Source of the DNA: Bacteroidota bacterium
Lineage (GTDB): Bacteria; Bacteroidota; Bacteroidia; Chitinophagales; Saprospiraceae
DNA: 64,000 nucleotides
Assembly: GCA_020160935.1 (NCBI GenBank)
Contig: JAIUPL010000002.1
Coordinates: forward strand, 62,001 to 126,000
Direction of reading: 5' to 3'
Numbering within the stretch: the stretch's first letter is position 1; each line of letters starts with the position of its first letter. A program made the translations under genes and the position numbers. The notes beneath the pieces were generated by a model. The model had not been told where the DNA came from, made no database searches, and was given only the letters and a program-made list of their open reading frames with translations. Positions 14,581 to 24,023 of the stretch are shown here, piece by piece.

Positions 14581-17028
14581 CTATTCCGATCGCAACGACT
14601 CCACCGGATTCGCCAATGCCGCCCGAATACTTTGATAACTCACTGTCAGGAAGGCCACTGCGATCGCCAAAAGCCCTGCCAGAGCAAAAATCCACCACTG
14701 CATTTCCACCCGATATGCAAAATCGGCCAGCCAGCGGTGCATGAGCCAGTAGGCCACCGGAGAAGCAATCACGATGGCTACGACAACTAATTGAAGAAAA
14801 TCCCGGGCCAATAGTCCGGTAATACCGCTGACACTGGCGCCGAGCACTTTCCGCACGCCGATTTCCTTCGTGCGCTGGTGTGCGGCAAAAGTGGCCAGCC
14901 CGAACAGGCCCAGGCAGGCAATCAAAATAGCCAGCCCCGCAAACACCATGTACAAATTACCTTCCCGTATTTCCGCTTCATACAATCGGCCATAATCTTC
15001 ATCGAGGAAGCGGTAATCGAATGGAAAATCGGGATTGAATTTTTCCCACACCTGTTTCACATAAGCCAGTGCTACAGGCGTGTCGCCAGCCAGTTTGATA
15101 GAAATCCCCTGCAGGTTGTCGGTTTGGCGCGGGATGAAGAATATCATGGGAGTAATGGCCTGGTGCATGCTTTCAAAATGAAAATCGCGCAGCACACCGA
15201 CGATGTAGCAATCTTCCCGGCCGCCATATACCAGCCGTTTACCCACAGCGGCTTCTGCGGAAGGCCAGCCGATGGCCCGCACGGCGGCTTCATTGAGCAT
15301 CCAGCCTTGTGTGGTATCGGTCGGGAAATCGCGCGAAAACGAACGCCCGGCTGCCAGCGGAATCTGGTAGGTATTGACAAAATCCATGTCGACGTTCAGC
15401 ATTTTCAGCGTGACGGTCAGGGGCGACATGGTGTCGCCAATTTGCACAGAAGTTCCATTCAGGTAATCGAGCAGGCGATCGGCCGGAAAACGCGACGATT
15501 GCGCCACGTCCTTGACATAGGGGCTGCGCAGGAGTTCGGCGCGAAAAGCATTCCATTGCGGCCGCAACTTGTTGTTTTGCAGCAAGGTGACTACCCGATC
15601 CTTGTCGAGTCCCAGTTCCTTGTTTTGCATAAAATTCAACTGCCGGGAAATAACAAAAGTGCCTACCAGCAGCGCAATGGAAATGCTGAACTGAAACACT
15701 ACCAGCGCCTTGCGCAGGGAAACATTGCTTTTCGTAGTCGCATTGCCGCTTTTCAGCACCGCCACCGGACGAAATCCGGACATAAAAAAAGCCGGATACA
15801 GGCCGGCGAGCAGCCCCGAAAGCAAGGAGATGCCGGCAAAAGCAGCGAGCATCCAGCCCAGTGTGGCAGGGTCGGGCGTCAGGCCTATGTCGAGTTTTTT
15901 CCGGACCAGTGGTATCGCCAGGGCCGTAAGCCCGAGGCCCAGTCCGGCGGCCCCGGCCGACAGCAAGAGGCTTTCCGATAAAAACTGTCCGATGATCTGG
16001 CCGCGTCGTGCGCCGTTCGATTTACGGACGCCGATTTCGCGGGCCCGCCGCAGCGAAAATGCGGTTGCGAGGTTCACGTAATTGACGCCGGCAATCAGCA
16101 GGATCACCAGCGCGATGAATCCGAACATGCGCACCCGCGCCAGGTCGCCGCCCGGCTCTATCTCGTCGTCGTGCTGGCTTTGCAGGTGAATATCGCCGAG
16201 GCGTTGCAGGTGCAGCCGGGTGAATTCATGCGGCGGCCGGCTGTTGGTGCTGCCCGGTGGCGGCGGCGGAAACACGTCGTCGAGAAATTTTGGAAACCGC
16301 GCCTCCATTTTCGTCGGCTCAAAACCTTGTCCTACAGTGAAATACGTGTAAAAAGCGTTGTTGCCGAAATTGCTGCGCAAGTTGTCAGCCCCGTACAAAG
16401 TAGTATCTTCCAGAGAAACAAAAGACATCAGCGCGTCCGGATGCCAGTGCGAAGTGACGGGAAAATCGCGGTACACGCCGGTTACCTTGTACTGAAAATC
16501 ATTGTCGACCTTCAGCACCTGGTTGACAGGATTTTCATTACCAAAAAAGCGGCGCGCAGCCGACTCCGACAAAGCAATTTGCCAGGGGGCCGACAAGGCC
16601 GTGCCAGCATCGCCGTTGATCATGGGCACAGTAAATACATCGAACAGGTGTTCATCGGCATAAAAAAACTCCCCTTCGGTGTACAACTGGTTGTTGGCAG
16701 AAGTGCGTACCACTGCATTGTAATTGCGCAACACCCTCGTGATATGTTCGATTTCGGGGAAATGCTGCGGCAACAAGGTGCCGAAAGGCGGGGCCACGGC
16801 ACTCAGATGCAGGTTTTGCGTACCGTCCACATCGTGAAAAGAACGCGTCACCCGCCAGATGCGGTCGGCATTTTTATGGTAGCGATCGTACTGCCTTTCC
16901 CGACTGATATACAGGGTAATCAGCAGGCCGCAAGCCAGTCCCAGCCCCAGTCCGAACAGGTTGAGGAAAGTGTGCAGTTTGTTGCGCAGGAGGTTGCGCA
17001 AGGCCGTTTTGATATAGTTTTCCAGCAT
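14581..17028 (-). CDS. MacB/FtsX-type ABC permease 1
   Basis: 815 residues. An N-terminal helix (about 20-42, LFGLGLGLACGLLITLYI) is followed by a periplasmic MacB_PCD domain (about 45-285) and three helices of an FtsX domain (about 295-425). A second helix, PCD and FtsX half follows (about 430-815), ending NPVESLRSE. PCD1 contains a proline-rich insertion (PPPPPGSTNSRPPHEFT). No ATP-binding domain is present, so an ATPase from elsewhere is needed. Last gene of a three-permease run (22043 to 14581); 91 bp with tandem words separate it from the gene upstream. The substrate is unknown; relatives export lipids or peptides or act as mechanotransmitters. Confidence 0.9.
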   Translation of the reverse strand: MLENYIKTALRNLLRNKLHTFLNLFGLGLGLACGLLITLYISRERQYDRYHKNADRIWRVTRSFHDVDGTQNLHLSAVAPPFGTLLPQHFPEIEHITRVLRNYNAVVRTSANNQLYTEGEFFYADEHLFDVFTVPMINGDAGTALSAPWQIALSESAARRFFGNENPVNQVLKVDNDFQYKVTGVYRDFPVTSHWHPDALMSFVSLEDTTLYGADNLRSNFGNNAFYTYFTVGQGFEPTKMEARFPKFLDDVFPPPPPGSTNSRPPHEFTRLHLQRLGDIHLQSQHDDEIEPGGDLARVRMFGFIALVILLIAGVNYVNLATAFSLRRAREIGVRKSNGARRGQIIGQFLSESLLLSAGAAGLGLGLTALAIPLVRKKLDIGLTPDPATLGWMLAAFAGISLLSGLLAGLYPAFFMSGFRPVAVLKSGNATTKSNVSLRKALVVFQFSISIALLVGTFVISRQLNFMQNKELGLDKDRVVTLLQNNKLRPQWNAFRAELLRSPYVKDVAQSSRFPADRLLDYLNGTSVQIGDTMSPLTVTLKMLNVDMDFVNTYQIPLAAGRSFSRDFPTDTTQGWMLNEAAVRAIGWPSAEAAVGKRLVYGGREDCYIVGVLRDFHFESMHQAITPMIFFIPRQTDNLQGISIKLAGDTPVALAYVKQVWEKFNPDFPFDYRFLDEDYGRLYEAEIREGNLYMVFAGLAILIACLGLFGLATFAAHQRTKEIGVRKVLGASVSGITGLLARDFLQLVVVAIVIASPVAYWLMHRWLADFAYRVEMQWWIFALAGLLAIAVAFLTVSYQSIRAALANPVESLRSE

Positions 17029-17064
17029 TTCGGTTATCTGTTATCAGGGTGATAGGGGCAATCT

Positions 17065-17119
17065 CTTCATTTCCCGACTGTCGACTGTCGACTGCCGACT
17101 GCCGACTGTTGACTTTAAA
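17065..17119. repeat. GACTGTC tandem words
   Basis: CCGACTGTCGACTGTCGACT words followed by GACTGCC variants fill the 3' flank of permease 2, ending at the base before its stop codon (17122-17120). They separate permease 2 from permease 1 within the same transcription direction. Confidence 0.85.
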
Positions 17120-19585
17120 CTATTCACTCTTGAGGCTTTTCACCGGGTTGTCCAGTGCTGCCCGGATACTCTGATATCCCACCGTAACAAATGCCACCAA
17201 CACGGCCAGTGCGCCGGCGAATACAAACGTCCACGCGGAGATGTCGATGCGGTAGGCAAAATCGGCGAGCCATTGGTGCATGAAATACCACGCTAGCGGG
17301 GTGGCAATGAGCAGTGCGATAAAGATCAGTTTCAGAAAATCGCGGCTCAGCAAACCCACTACCGACACAACGGAAGCGCCCAGCACCTTGCGAATACCGA
17401 TTTCCTTGGTGCGCTGTTCGGTGGTAAAAGCCGCCAGTCCGAAAAGGCCCAGGCAGGAAATCAGGATGGACAACAAGCCGAAAACGCCTGCAATCTTTCC
17501 AATACGCTGTTCTGTGTCGTACATGCGCGCAAAGGATTCATCGAGGAACTTGTAACTAAATGGCTGATCGGGCGACAGCGCCTTCCAGTTTTTTTCGAGC
17601 GCTGCAATGACCGAAGCGGTTTGTGCGCCCTCATATCGAAAAGATGCAAGGCCTGTGGAACTTCCGAGGCGGAAACTGAGTGCTCCGATGTTGTCGCGCA
17701 GGCTCGACCAGTGAAAGTCGCGTACTACACCGATAATTTCCATTTCTGTAAAATCTTCGGGCTTGGGCGAGCCTTGCATAAAGCGAGGCGGCAAATACAT
17801 TTTTTGTCCGATCGGGTCGGCAAAGCCGAGTTGTTTGGCGGTTGTTTCGTTGATGATCAGCGCCGTGCTGTCCGTGAGGCGGGCCCGGTCGAAATCGCGT
17901 CCCTGCAAGATTTCCATGCCCAGGGTTTTCAGGTAGTCTGCATCTACAGTCCAGCATTGCATATTCACCGCATTTTGTTCGTCGAAACCCCGCACTTTGG
18001 AAAAAGTGTAGTCGCTGCGATTGGAAGAAACGGGCAGGAAACCGGATACCGTAGCGCCGCTTACGCCGGGTTCTTTCAGCATTTCCTCTTTCAGGGTATA
18101 TATTTTGTCGCCCAATGCATATGCGTCGTTCAGCACGATGACCTGTTCTTTGTTGAAGCCTAATTTTTTATTTTGGATATAATTCAATTGTTTGAAAACC
18201 AACATGGTAGAAATAATCAGCACTACTGAAACCGTGAACTGAAACACCACCAGCGTGCTGCGCAGGTTGCCGCCCTTGCCCATACCGCTCAGGTGCCCTT
18301 TCAACACCCGGATAGAATCGAAAGCAGACAGAAAAAAGGCAGGGTAACTTCCGGCCAGCAATCCGACGAAGGTGGTGCCGCCCGCCAGCGCCGTCCAGAA
18401 CAGGGGGCTACCCCAGGGTATTTCCAGTCCGATACCTGTCAGGTCGCGGTACCAGGGCATGGCTACTGCTGCGATTATAAGTGCCAGCACAACTGAAAAG
18501 CCAGACAAAACCATCGATTCGCTCAAAAACTGCCCGATCAGGGCGCTGCGGCGGCCGCCCAGCACCTTTCTGACGCCTACTTCCCTGGCACGACCGGACG
18601 AGCGGGCTGTAGCGAGGTTCATAAAATTGATACAGGCAATCAGGAGGATAAATGCTGCGATGGCCCCAAAAATCCACACGTACCGAATGCTGCCATTGGG
18701 CGCCAGTTCGATGGTGAGGCCCGAGTGAAGGTGAATGTCTTTCAGTTCCTGCAAGGGATAGCGCACATATTGCCCGGTATTTTCAACATCGGCCATGCTG
18801 GTACCCATCAGTTGTTGGGCGGTGACAGCCACTTTGGCTTTGGTGAGTTCTGCAAATTTTTGCCGGAATGCTTCTATATCCGTGCCTTTGCGCAGCAGGA
18901 AATAGGTGTGGAAATTGTTGTTGGCAGCCCAGAACGGCGGATCTTGTTTTACTTCGTCATTGCCATTCATGGACAGCAGCAAATCGGCCTTGAAGTGTGT
19001 ATTTTCAGGTAAATCCTCGTACACAGCAGTAACGAGCCAGCGATCCTGGTTTTCCAGCACCAGCGTTTGCCCGACGGCCATTTGCGGCGAAGAGAAATAA
19101 CGCTCGGCCCGGCTGCGCGAAATTGCCATTGTTTTGGGCTGGGTGAGGCAACGCATGGGGTCGCCCTGAATAACCTTTGCCGGGAAAACCTCAAAAAACG
19201 AACTGTCCACCGTCAGTACATTCTCCTCCCGGATACTCTGCTGGGAAAGGCCGTCGCGTTTTACCAGGAAGGTGCCGTATTGCCGAAACCGGCACCACGA
19301 CTGAATTTCGGGCAGTTCGGCCGCTGCCTCGGGCGCAACAATCGAGGATGTCACAGCCATTTCGAGGTGACTTCCGCCAAAGTTGATATCCGATGTCGGA
19401 CGTACAATGCGCTCAACATTTGGATTCCAGCGATCGTAACTGGTTTCATGAGCGATAAACAGAACGATCAGGAGGCAAGCCGCAATCCCAATAGACAGCC
19501 CTACAATGTTGAGGCCTGAGTACATACTGTTCTTGCGCAGGTTGCGAAATGCAATAGTGAGGTAGTTGGTCAGCATAGGAGGCAA
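17120..19585 (-). CDS. MacB/FtsX-type ABC permease 2
   Basis: 821 residues with the double PCD/FtsX layout. N-terminal YLTIAFRNLRKNSMYSGLN precedes the first helix. FtsX segments include NFMNLATARSSGRAREVGVR and FGLAAFTTEQRTKEIGIR. The end is NPVKSLKSE. It is clearly closest to the permease at 30947-33415 (shared YDRWNP, RIVRPT.DI, AAxLPEIxxWCRF, DSSFFxVFPxKxxxGD), which points to duplication across the intervening 11 kb. It starts 19 bp after the stop of permease 3, so the two are in one operon. Confidence 0.9.
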   Translation of the reverse strand: MPPMLTNYLTIAFRNLRKNSMYSGLNIVGLSIGIAACLLIVLFIAHETSYDRWNPNVERIVRPTSDINFGGSHLEMAVTSSIVAPEAAAELPEIQSWCRFRQYGTFLVKRDGLSQQSIREENVLTVDSSFFEVFPAKVIQGDPMRCLTQPKTMAISRSRAERYFSSPQMAVGQTLVLENQDRWLVTAVYEDLPENTHFKADLLLSMNGNDEVKQDPPFWAANNNFHTYFLLRKGTDIEAFRQKFAELTKAKVAVTAQQLMGTSMADVENTGQYVRYPLQELKDIHLHSGLTIELAPNGSIRYVWIFGAIAAFILLIACINFMNLATARSSGRAREVGVRKVLGGRRSALIGQFLSESMVLSGFSVVLALIIAAVAMPWYRDLTGIGLEIPWGSPLFWTALAGGTTFVGLLAGSYPAFFLSAFDSIRVLKGHLSGMGKGGNLRSTLVVFQFTVSVVLIISTMLVFKQLNYIQNKKLGFNKEQVIVLNDAYALGDKIYTLKEEMLKEPGVSGATVSGFLPVSSNRSDYTFSKVRGFDEQNAVNMQCWTVDADYLKTLGMEILQGRDFDRARLTDSTALIINETTAKQLGFADPIGQKMYLPPRFMQGSPKPEDFTEMEIIGVVRDFHWSSLRDNIGALSFRLGSSTGLASFRYEGAQTASVIAALEKNWKALSPDQPFSYKFLDESFARMYDTEQRIGKIAGVFGLLSILISCLGLFGLAAFTTEQRTKEIGIRKVLGASVVSVVGLLSRDFLKLIFIALLIATPLAWYFMHQWLADFAYRIDISAWTFVFAGALAVLVAFVTVGYQSIRAALDNPVKSLKSE

Positions 19586-19604
19586 AATTTCTTCGATCAG
19601 ATAA

Positions 19605-22043
19605 TTATTCGTTTTTCAGGGAATTGGCCGGATTGGCCAGGGCTGCTTTTATACCCTGATACGATACGGTCATCATAGCGATCAGGATGGCAAGCGCACC
19701 TGCCAACACAAACATCCACGCATTCAAAGGGATGTGATAGGCAAAGTCGTCGAGCCATTTGCGCATCAGATAATAAGCAATCGGCGATGCGATGACAACG
19801 GCCAGCAGCACCAGCCGTAAAAAATCTTTTGCCAGCAAACCTGTCAGGCTCGCGATGCCGGCGCCCAGCACCTTGCGTACGCCGATTTCCTTGACCCGGT
19901 TGGCAGCAGCCAGTGCCGACAGTCCGAACAACCCCAGGCAGGCCAGGGCAATAGCCAGTATGCCTGCATAGGCTACGAGGCGGCCACGGCGTTCGTCAGC
20001 CGCATAAAACTTGTTCAGGTTTTCATCCAGAAACGTATATCGAAACGGCAATACCGGTTCGGCCTGGGCCCAGGCACTTCGTATGCGATCGAGCGTTTCT
20101 CCCGGATATCCGGGCGCAATGCGCACATAAAACTGAAAGGGAGCATAGTCGCTGAACATCTGAAACATCATGGGTTTTACTTGCTCGCGCTGCGACAGGT
20201 AGTTGTAGTCCTGTACCACCCCCACCACCACAGGATCGCGAGAGGGATTGTTGCTGTTATATCCCGTCAGTGGCTGGCCAATGGCGCTTTCGGGCGTCCA
20301 GCCAAAATCGCGCAAAGCCGATTCGTTGATAATCACCGAGGTAAGCGAGTCTGCTACCACGTTGTAATCAAAATTGCGGCCCGACAGCAGGTGCAAACCC
20401 AGCACCGGGATGTATTGCGGGTCGATGTGGTATTCGTACAGGGACTTGTGCTGGCCTTTATATTCAAAACTGGAACGACTCCAGCCGGCTTCCGCGCCCA
20501 GCGACAGTTCGGCGCTGGTGATGCCGGAAATGCCCGGTTGTTCCTGGAGCGTTTGGCGGAAACGCTCGAGCGTTTTTTTGCTGTCTTTGGTACCCTCTGC
20601 GTTGACGATGACCACATTTTCCTTGTTGAAACCGGGGTTTCTCGTTTTCAGAAAATCCAGTTGGCGCATCATCACCAGGGTGCAGGCGATTAATCCGACC
20701 GACAGCACGAATTGTACCGTGACGAGCGAGCGGGTAAACCAGTTGGCGCCACCGATTTTGATTTTGCTTTTCAGGGTTTCCAGGGGTGAAAAACCCGACA
20801 ATACGAATGCCGGATAAATACCTGCCATGAGCCCGGTCAGGGCAGCCACGCCGGGCAGGAGCCACCACAATTCGGGAAATTGCGCGACATCAAACACGAG
20901 TTTTTTCTCGGCGATCTGGTTGAAAACGGGCAGCAACAATTTGGCGAGCCCCAGGCCCAGCACCGCCGAAGCCACACTTAGCAGCAATGCTTCCGACAAG
21001 AACTGGCGCGCCAACTGGCTGCGGCCGGCGCCGATTACTTTGCGAACGCCGATTTCACGCGCCCTGCCGGCGCTGCGACCAATGGCAAGTGTGGTAAAAT
21101 TGATACATGCAATCAACAGGATCATGATGCCGATGCCCAGCAAAATCATGGTTTGTTTGGGATTGCCGTCGGCTTCACCCAGCGACGTATCATTGTGCAA
21201 GGTGAGCAGCGGCTGCAGGCCGTAGGTGATGGGTGGGCCGGATTTCGACCAGGCGCCCTGGCTGCGGTATTCTTTTTCTTCGTCGGGGTGGTATTTCTGT
21301 CGGAATTGCTGCAGTTGTACATCATTATTAGCCAGTCCGGACCCCGGGCGTAGTTCCACAAATGTCATCATGGACGAACTGTTCCAGCGATCGGTATTGC
21401 GTTTGCCGCTGGCAGTGGTGGCATATCGGGAAAATGGCAGCAGTATTTCAAACTGCGCAGTAGAGTTGGATGGAAGGTTTTTGGCTACTGCCGATACCAC
21501 GAACGGTTCGAAATTGTCTTCCAGTTTTATTTCCAGCGTTTTTCCCAGCGGATTGGATTCTCCAAACAGGCGTTGCGCCACTTTTTCTGTCAACACCACG
21601 CGATGCGGGTCGGCGAGCGCCTGTGACGCATCGCCGTACAGCAATGGAAAGGAGAACATGGAAAAAAAGGCGGTGTCTGCAAATTCGATGCGTTCGTTTG
21701 TCACGCCAGAGGCCGTCCGCACAAAAGAATCGCCATAACCCCGGTACCTGGAATAACGCACGACATCCGGAAAATCGGCCTGCATGGCAGGGCCCAGCGG
21801 CATGGGCAGGTAGACACTTTTTTGCTCGGGCTCGCCCGACAGCCCTTCCTGATAATGCACATACACCCTGTAAATGCGGTCGGCTTTTTTGTGCATACGC
21901 TCGAAGGTATTTTCATCGAGGACGTGCAGCAAAACGATGCTAAAACAGGCGATTCCCAGCGAGAGGCTGGCCACATTGATCAGGGCAATGCCTTTGTTTT
22001 TCCAGAGTGCCCGTAAAGTGCTTTTCAGGTAATTGTACACCAT
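19605..22043 (-). CDS. MacB/FtsX-type ABC permease 3, first gene of operon
   Basis: 812 residues, same double-half architecture. N-terminal YLKSTLRALWKNKGIALIN, PCD1 about 45-275, FtsX1 with NFTTLAIGRSAGRAREIGVR, second half ending NPANSLKNE. It differs from the other permeases in PCD1 (VYVHYQEGLSGEPEQKSVYL) and so may bind a different ligand. It is the promoter-proximal gene: a sigma-54-like box is 57 nt upstream of its ATG and a palindromic element about 145 bp upstream. Confidence 0.9.
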   Translation of the reverse strand: MVYNYLKSTLRALWKNKGIALINVASLSLGIACFSIVLLHVLDENTFERMHKKADRIYRVYVHYQEGLSGEPEQKSVYLPMPLGPAMQADFPDVVRYSRYRGYGDSFVRTASGVTNERIEFADTAFFSMFSFPLLYGDASQALADPHRVVLTEKVAQRLFGESNPLGKTLEIKLEDNFEPFVVSAVAKNLPSNSTAQFEILLPFSRYATTASGKRNTDRWNSSSMMTFVELRPGSGLANNDVQLQQFRQKYHPDEEKEYRSQGAWSKSGPPITYGLQPLLTLHNDTSLGEADGNPKQTMILLGIGIMILLIACINFTTLAIGRSAGRAREIGVRKVIGAGRSQLARQFLSEALLLSVASAVLGLGLAKLLLPVFNQIAEKKLVFDVAQFPELWWLLPGVAALTGLMAGIYPAFVLSGFSPLETLKSKIKIGGANWFTRSLVTVQFVLSVGLIACTLVMMRQLDFLKTRNPGFNKENVVIVNAEGTKDSKKTLERFRQTLQEQPGISGITSAELSLGAEAGWSRSSFEYKGQHKSLYEYHIDPQYIPVLGLHLLSGRNFDYNVVADSLTSVIINESALRDFGWTPESAIGQPLTGYNSNNPSRDPVVVGVVQDYNYLSQREQVKPMMFQMFSDYAPFQFYVRIAPGYPGETLDRIRSAWAQAEPVLPFRYTFLDENLNKFYAADERRGRLVAYAGILAIALACLGLFGLSALAAANRVKEIGVRKVLGAGIASLTGLLAKDFLRLVLLAVVIASPIAYYLMRKWLDDFAYHIPLNAWMFVLAGALAILIAMMTVSYQGIKAALANPANSLKNE

Positions 22044-22099
22044 AATAATCTGTTTCGGGTTTCAATGTTGAAAATAAGTCCCCAAACCTGAAAACAAGT

Positions 22100-22115
22100 G
22101 CCAAACCTTTCGCCA
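22100..22115 (-). promoter_or_regulatory. Sigma-54-like -24/-12 promoter of permease 3 operon
   Basis: On the minus strand TGGCGAAAGGTTTGGC, preceded by an A-rich run. It matches TGGC-N7-TTG at the invariant GG, with one change at the -12 C (GG instead of GC). Permeases 4 and 5 carry boxes in the same place. Confidence 0.45.
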
Positions 22116-22167
22116 TTTTTTCAAGTAGTTGATAGTCAAAAAGTTGGAAAAGTTTTTGGTAAAAAAA

Positions 22168-22206
22168 ACGTTCGAACCCGAACGAGATGTGTTCGGATTC
22201 GAACGT
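22168..22206. promoter_or_regulatory. Palindromic operator/enhancer, copy 1
   Basis: Arms ACGTTCGAACCCGAAC and GTTCGGATTCGAACGT (one mismatch) around 7 nt. Related palindromes lie at 30752-30787 and 33574-33609, each upstream of another permease gene. The distance to the ATG is about 145 bp, as expected for an enhancer used by a sigma-54 activator. Confidence 0.65.
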
Positions 22207-22208
22207 TT

Positions 22209-22500
22209 GGAGGGAGCAGGTTGAATCAGGATTTTAGTGATTGGAAGGATTAGAAAGATTCCCAATGGGATGTCGGAATTTAAAAAATTAAATTGATTAT
22301 CCGCATATTGTACGCCGCCTATTTTTGTTCTTAAAGGTGGCCGAAGTTGAAAGATATGCCAAGCGTTAGTGTGCAGAGTCCCTACCAACAGCATAAACAC
22401 ACAAGCGGATCGTCAATATAATTTTTTAAATTTTGACATTCCGTTGGGAATCCTTCTAATCCTTCCAATCCTCTACATCCTGATTCAACCGTCCCGCTCC
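22209..22500. repeat. Long inverted repeat, family H
   Basis: The left arm (about 22209-22295) GGAGGGAGCAGGTTGAATCA... faces the right arm (about 22413-22500) ...TGATTCAACCGTCCCGCTCC across about 120 nt. The arms carry GGAAGGATTAGAA words and an AT-rich inner part. The right arm ends on the stop codon of the DUF2911 gene. With the operator and promoter above it accounts for the whole 22044-22499 gap. Confidence 0.85.
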
Positions 22501-23597
22501 TACTTCATCGCCCCCAATTGCTTCATAAACTTCTCCGAATTGGCTTTCACATTTTCCGGCGGGTTGAGGCTCAGCGATTTCCGGAAACTCTTGATGGCAT
22601 TGTCCTTGTCGCCTTTGGTGGCGTAGGCTTCGCCGAGGCTGTCCCAGGCGTTGGCGCTTTCCGGGTGGCGTTCGGTGTTCATAGCCAGCACCTTGATGGC
22701 CTCGTCGTGTTTGCCTTCATTGAGCAACTGATAACCATACGTGTTCAGGTCGGCTTCGGAGGCTTTGGGAAGAATGTCGTTCATCATTTTATCTGCTTCG
22801 GCCGCTTTGCCGGTCATTTTCATCAGGCGGGCTTTGGTGTTCATATTGGCAAAAGAGTGGTCGAGCGTAGCCGCGCGGTCGGCCCAGGCGAGGGCGGTTT
22901 CCAGGTGGGTTTTGTTGGCGATGGCGTAGTTGGCTGCGCTGGTGTAGGCGGGGGCCGTAAAGCCTTTGGCGCCTTTCAGTTCGGCAGCAGCATTGGCCAT
23001 AACGATGTCGTCGACGGCAAATTCGATGCTGACAGGGAATTGTTTTTTCTCCCAGTTGAGCACCAGTTCGGCTGTGTTTTTGGTGAGGTTGATAAAATCG
23101 TAGGTCAGTGCTTCCACGTGGTTGGTGGTGTTGCGCACCTGAATTTTAGCACGCATCTGGTCGCGGGCCGGGTCGTAGAAGAAATTGCCCCAGGCCATGT
23201 TGTCTTTTGACAGGATCACCTCTCCGCTGTCGTCTTTGTTGATGACGAAGAACAATCCGTATTTGCCGGCAGGTACTTTTTGTCCTGCTACGGTGGCGTC
23301 GTGCGAGAGTTCGAGCACCGTGTTTTCATTGGCGCCTGCACGCCAGGGCGCCAGGTTGGGTGTACCGAACGCCTGTACATTCCAGCCGTAGGGTACCAGT
23401 TCGCCCCACACGGTGCGGCCTTTTACCGAGGGGCGGGAATAATTGACGGAAACGGTGGAAATACCGATGGTTTGGCGCACTTCCGCAGCCGGGCTGGGGG
23501 TTCTGGGTACGGTGACACCGTTTTGAGCCCAGAGGGCTGCCGTTGACAATACCGCAAAAAGTGCTGCAACAATTCGAATGGTTGGTTTTGTTTGCAT
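22500..23597 (-). CDS. DUF2911 domain secreted protein with TPR repeats
   Basis: 365 residues from ATG 23597; the frame extends 20 codons further upstream without signal-peptide logic. Signal peptide MQTKPTIRIVAALFAVLSTAALWAQ. The DUF2911 domain (about 30-180) has VSVNYSRPSVKGRTVWGELVPYG, NVQAFGTPNLAPWRAGANENT and PAGKYGLFFV. Two to three TPR-like hairpins lie at about 215-360 (AWADRAATLDHSFANMNTKA, AWDSLGEAYATKGDKDNAIK). DUF2911 has no assigned reaction. Periplasmic or extracellular. Confidence 0.88.
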   Translation of the reverse strand: MQTKPTIRIVAALFAVLSTAALWAQNGVTVPRTPSPAAEVRQTIGISTVSVNYSRPSVKGRTVWGELVPYGWNVQAFGTPNLAPWRAGANENTVLELSHDATVAGQKVPAGKYGLFFVINKDDSGEVILSKDNMAWGNFFYDPARDQMRAKIQVRNTTNHVEALTYDFINLTKNTAELVLNWEKKQFPVSIEFAVDDIVMANAAAELKGAKGFTAPAYTSAANYAIANKTHLETALAWADRAATLDHSFANMNTKARLMKMTGKAAEADKMMNDILPKASEADLNTYGYQLLNEGKHDEAIKVLAMNTERHPESANAWDSLGEAYATKGDKDNAIKSFRKSLSLNPPENVKANSEKFMKQLGAMK

Positions 23598-23756
23598 GGT
23601 AAAACGTTTGAATAAAAAAATCAAATAGTACCTGATTTGAAAGCATACAAGAGCCATTTGCCGCTGTTTTGCTTTAAATCAACTGAAATTTCACTTCTTT
23701 TCAAGGCGCCACCATGTTAAATGGATGAATGGGCAGTCTTTACACGTCAACGACAA

Positions 23757-24023
23757 ATACAAAAGGGCAAGGAGCAAAGGGCAAGAGGCAAAGGGCAAGG
23801 GGCAAAGGGCAAGAAGCAAAGGGCAAGGGGCAAAGGGCAAGAGGCAAAAAGCAAGAGGCAAAAAGCAAGAGGCAAAGGGCAAAAGGCTCAGCAAATTTGC
23901 CTCTTGCCTTTTGCCCCTTGCCCTTTGCCCCTTGCCCTTTGCTTCTTGCCCCTTGCCTTTTGCCCCTTGCCCCTTGCCCCTTGCCCCTTGCCCCTTGCCC
24001 CTTGCCCCTTGCCCTTTGCCCTT
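23757..24023. repeat. Giant hairpin of GGGCAAG/GGCAAA words
   Basis: About 130 nt of GGGCAAGGGGCAAA words (23760-23888) are followed by the complementary words TTTGCCCCTTGCCC (23897-24023), around the centre GGCTCAGCAAATTTGCCTC. The right array runs directly into the stop TGA (24026-24024) of the TonB-type receptor gene. With the AT-rich leader of DUF2911 it fills the 23598-24023 gap. The same words encode the signal peptide of the protein at 1-467. Confidence 0.92.
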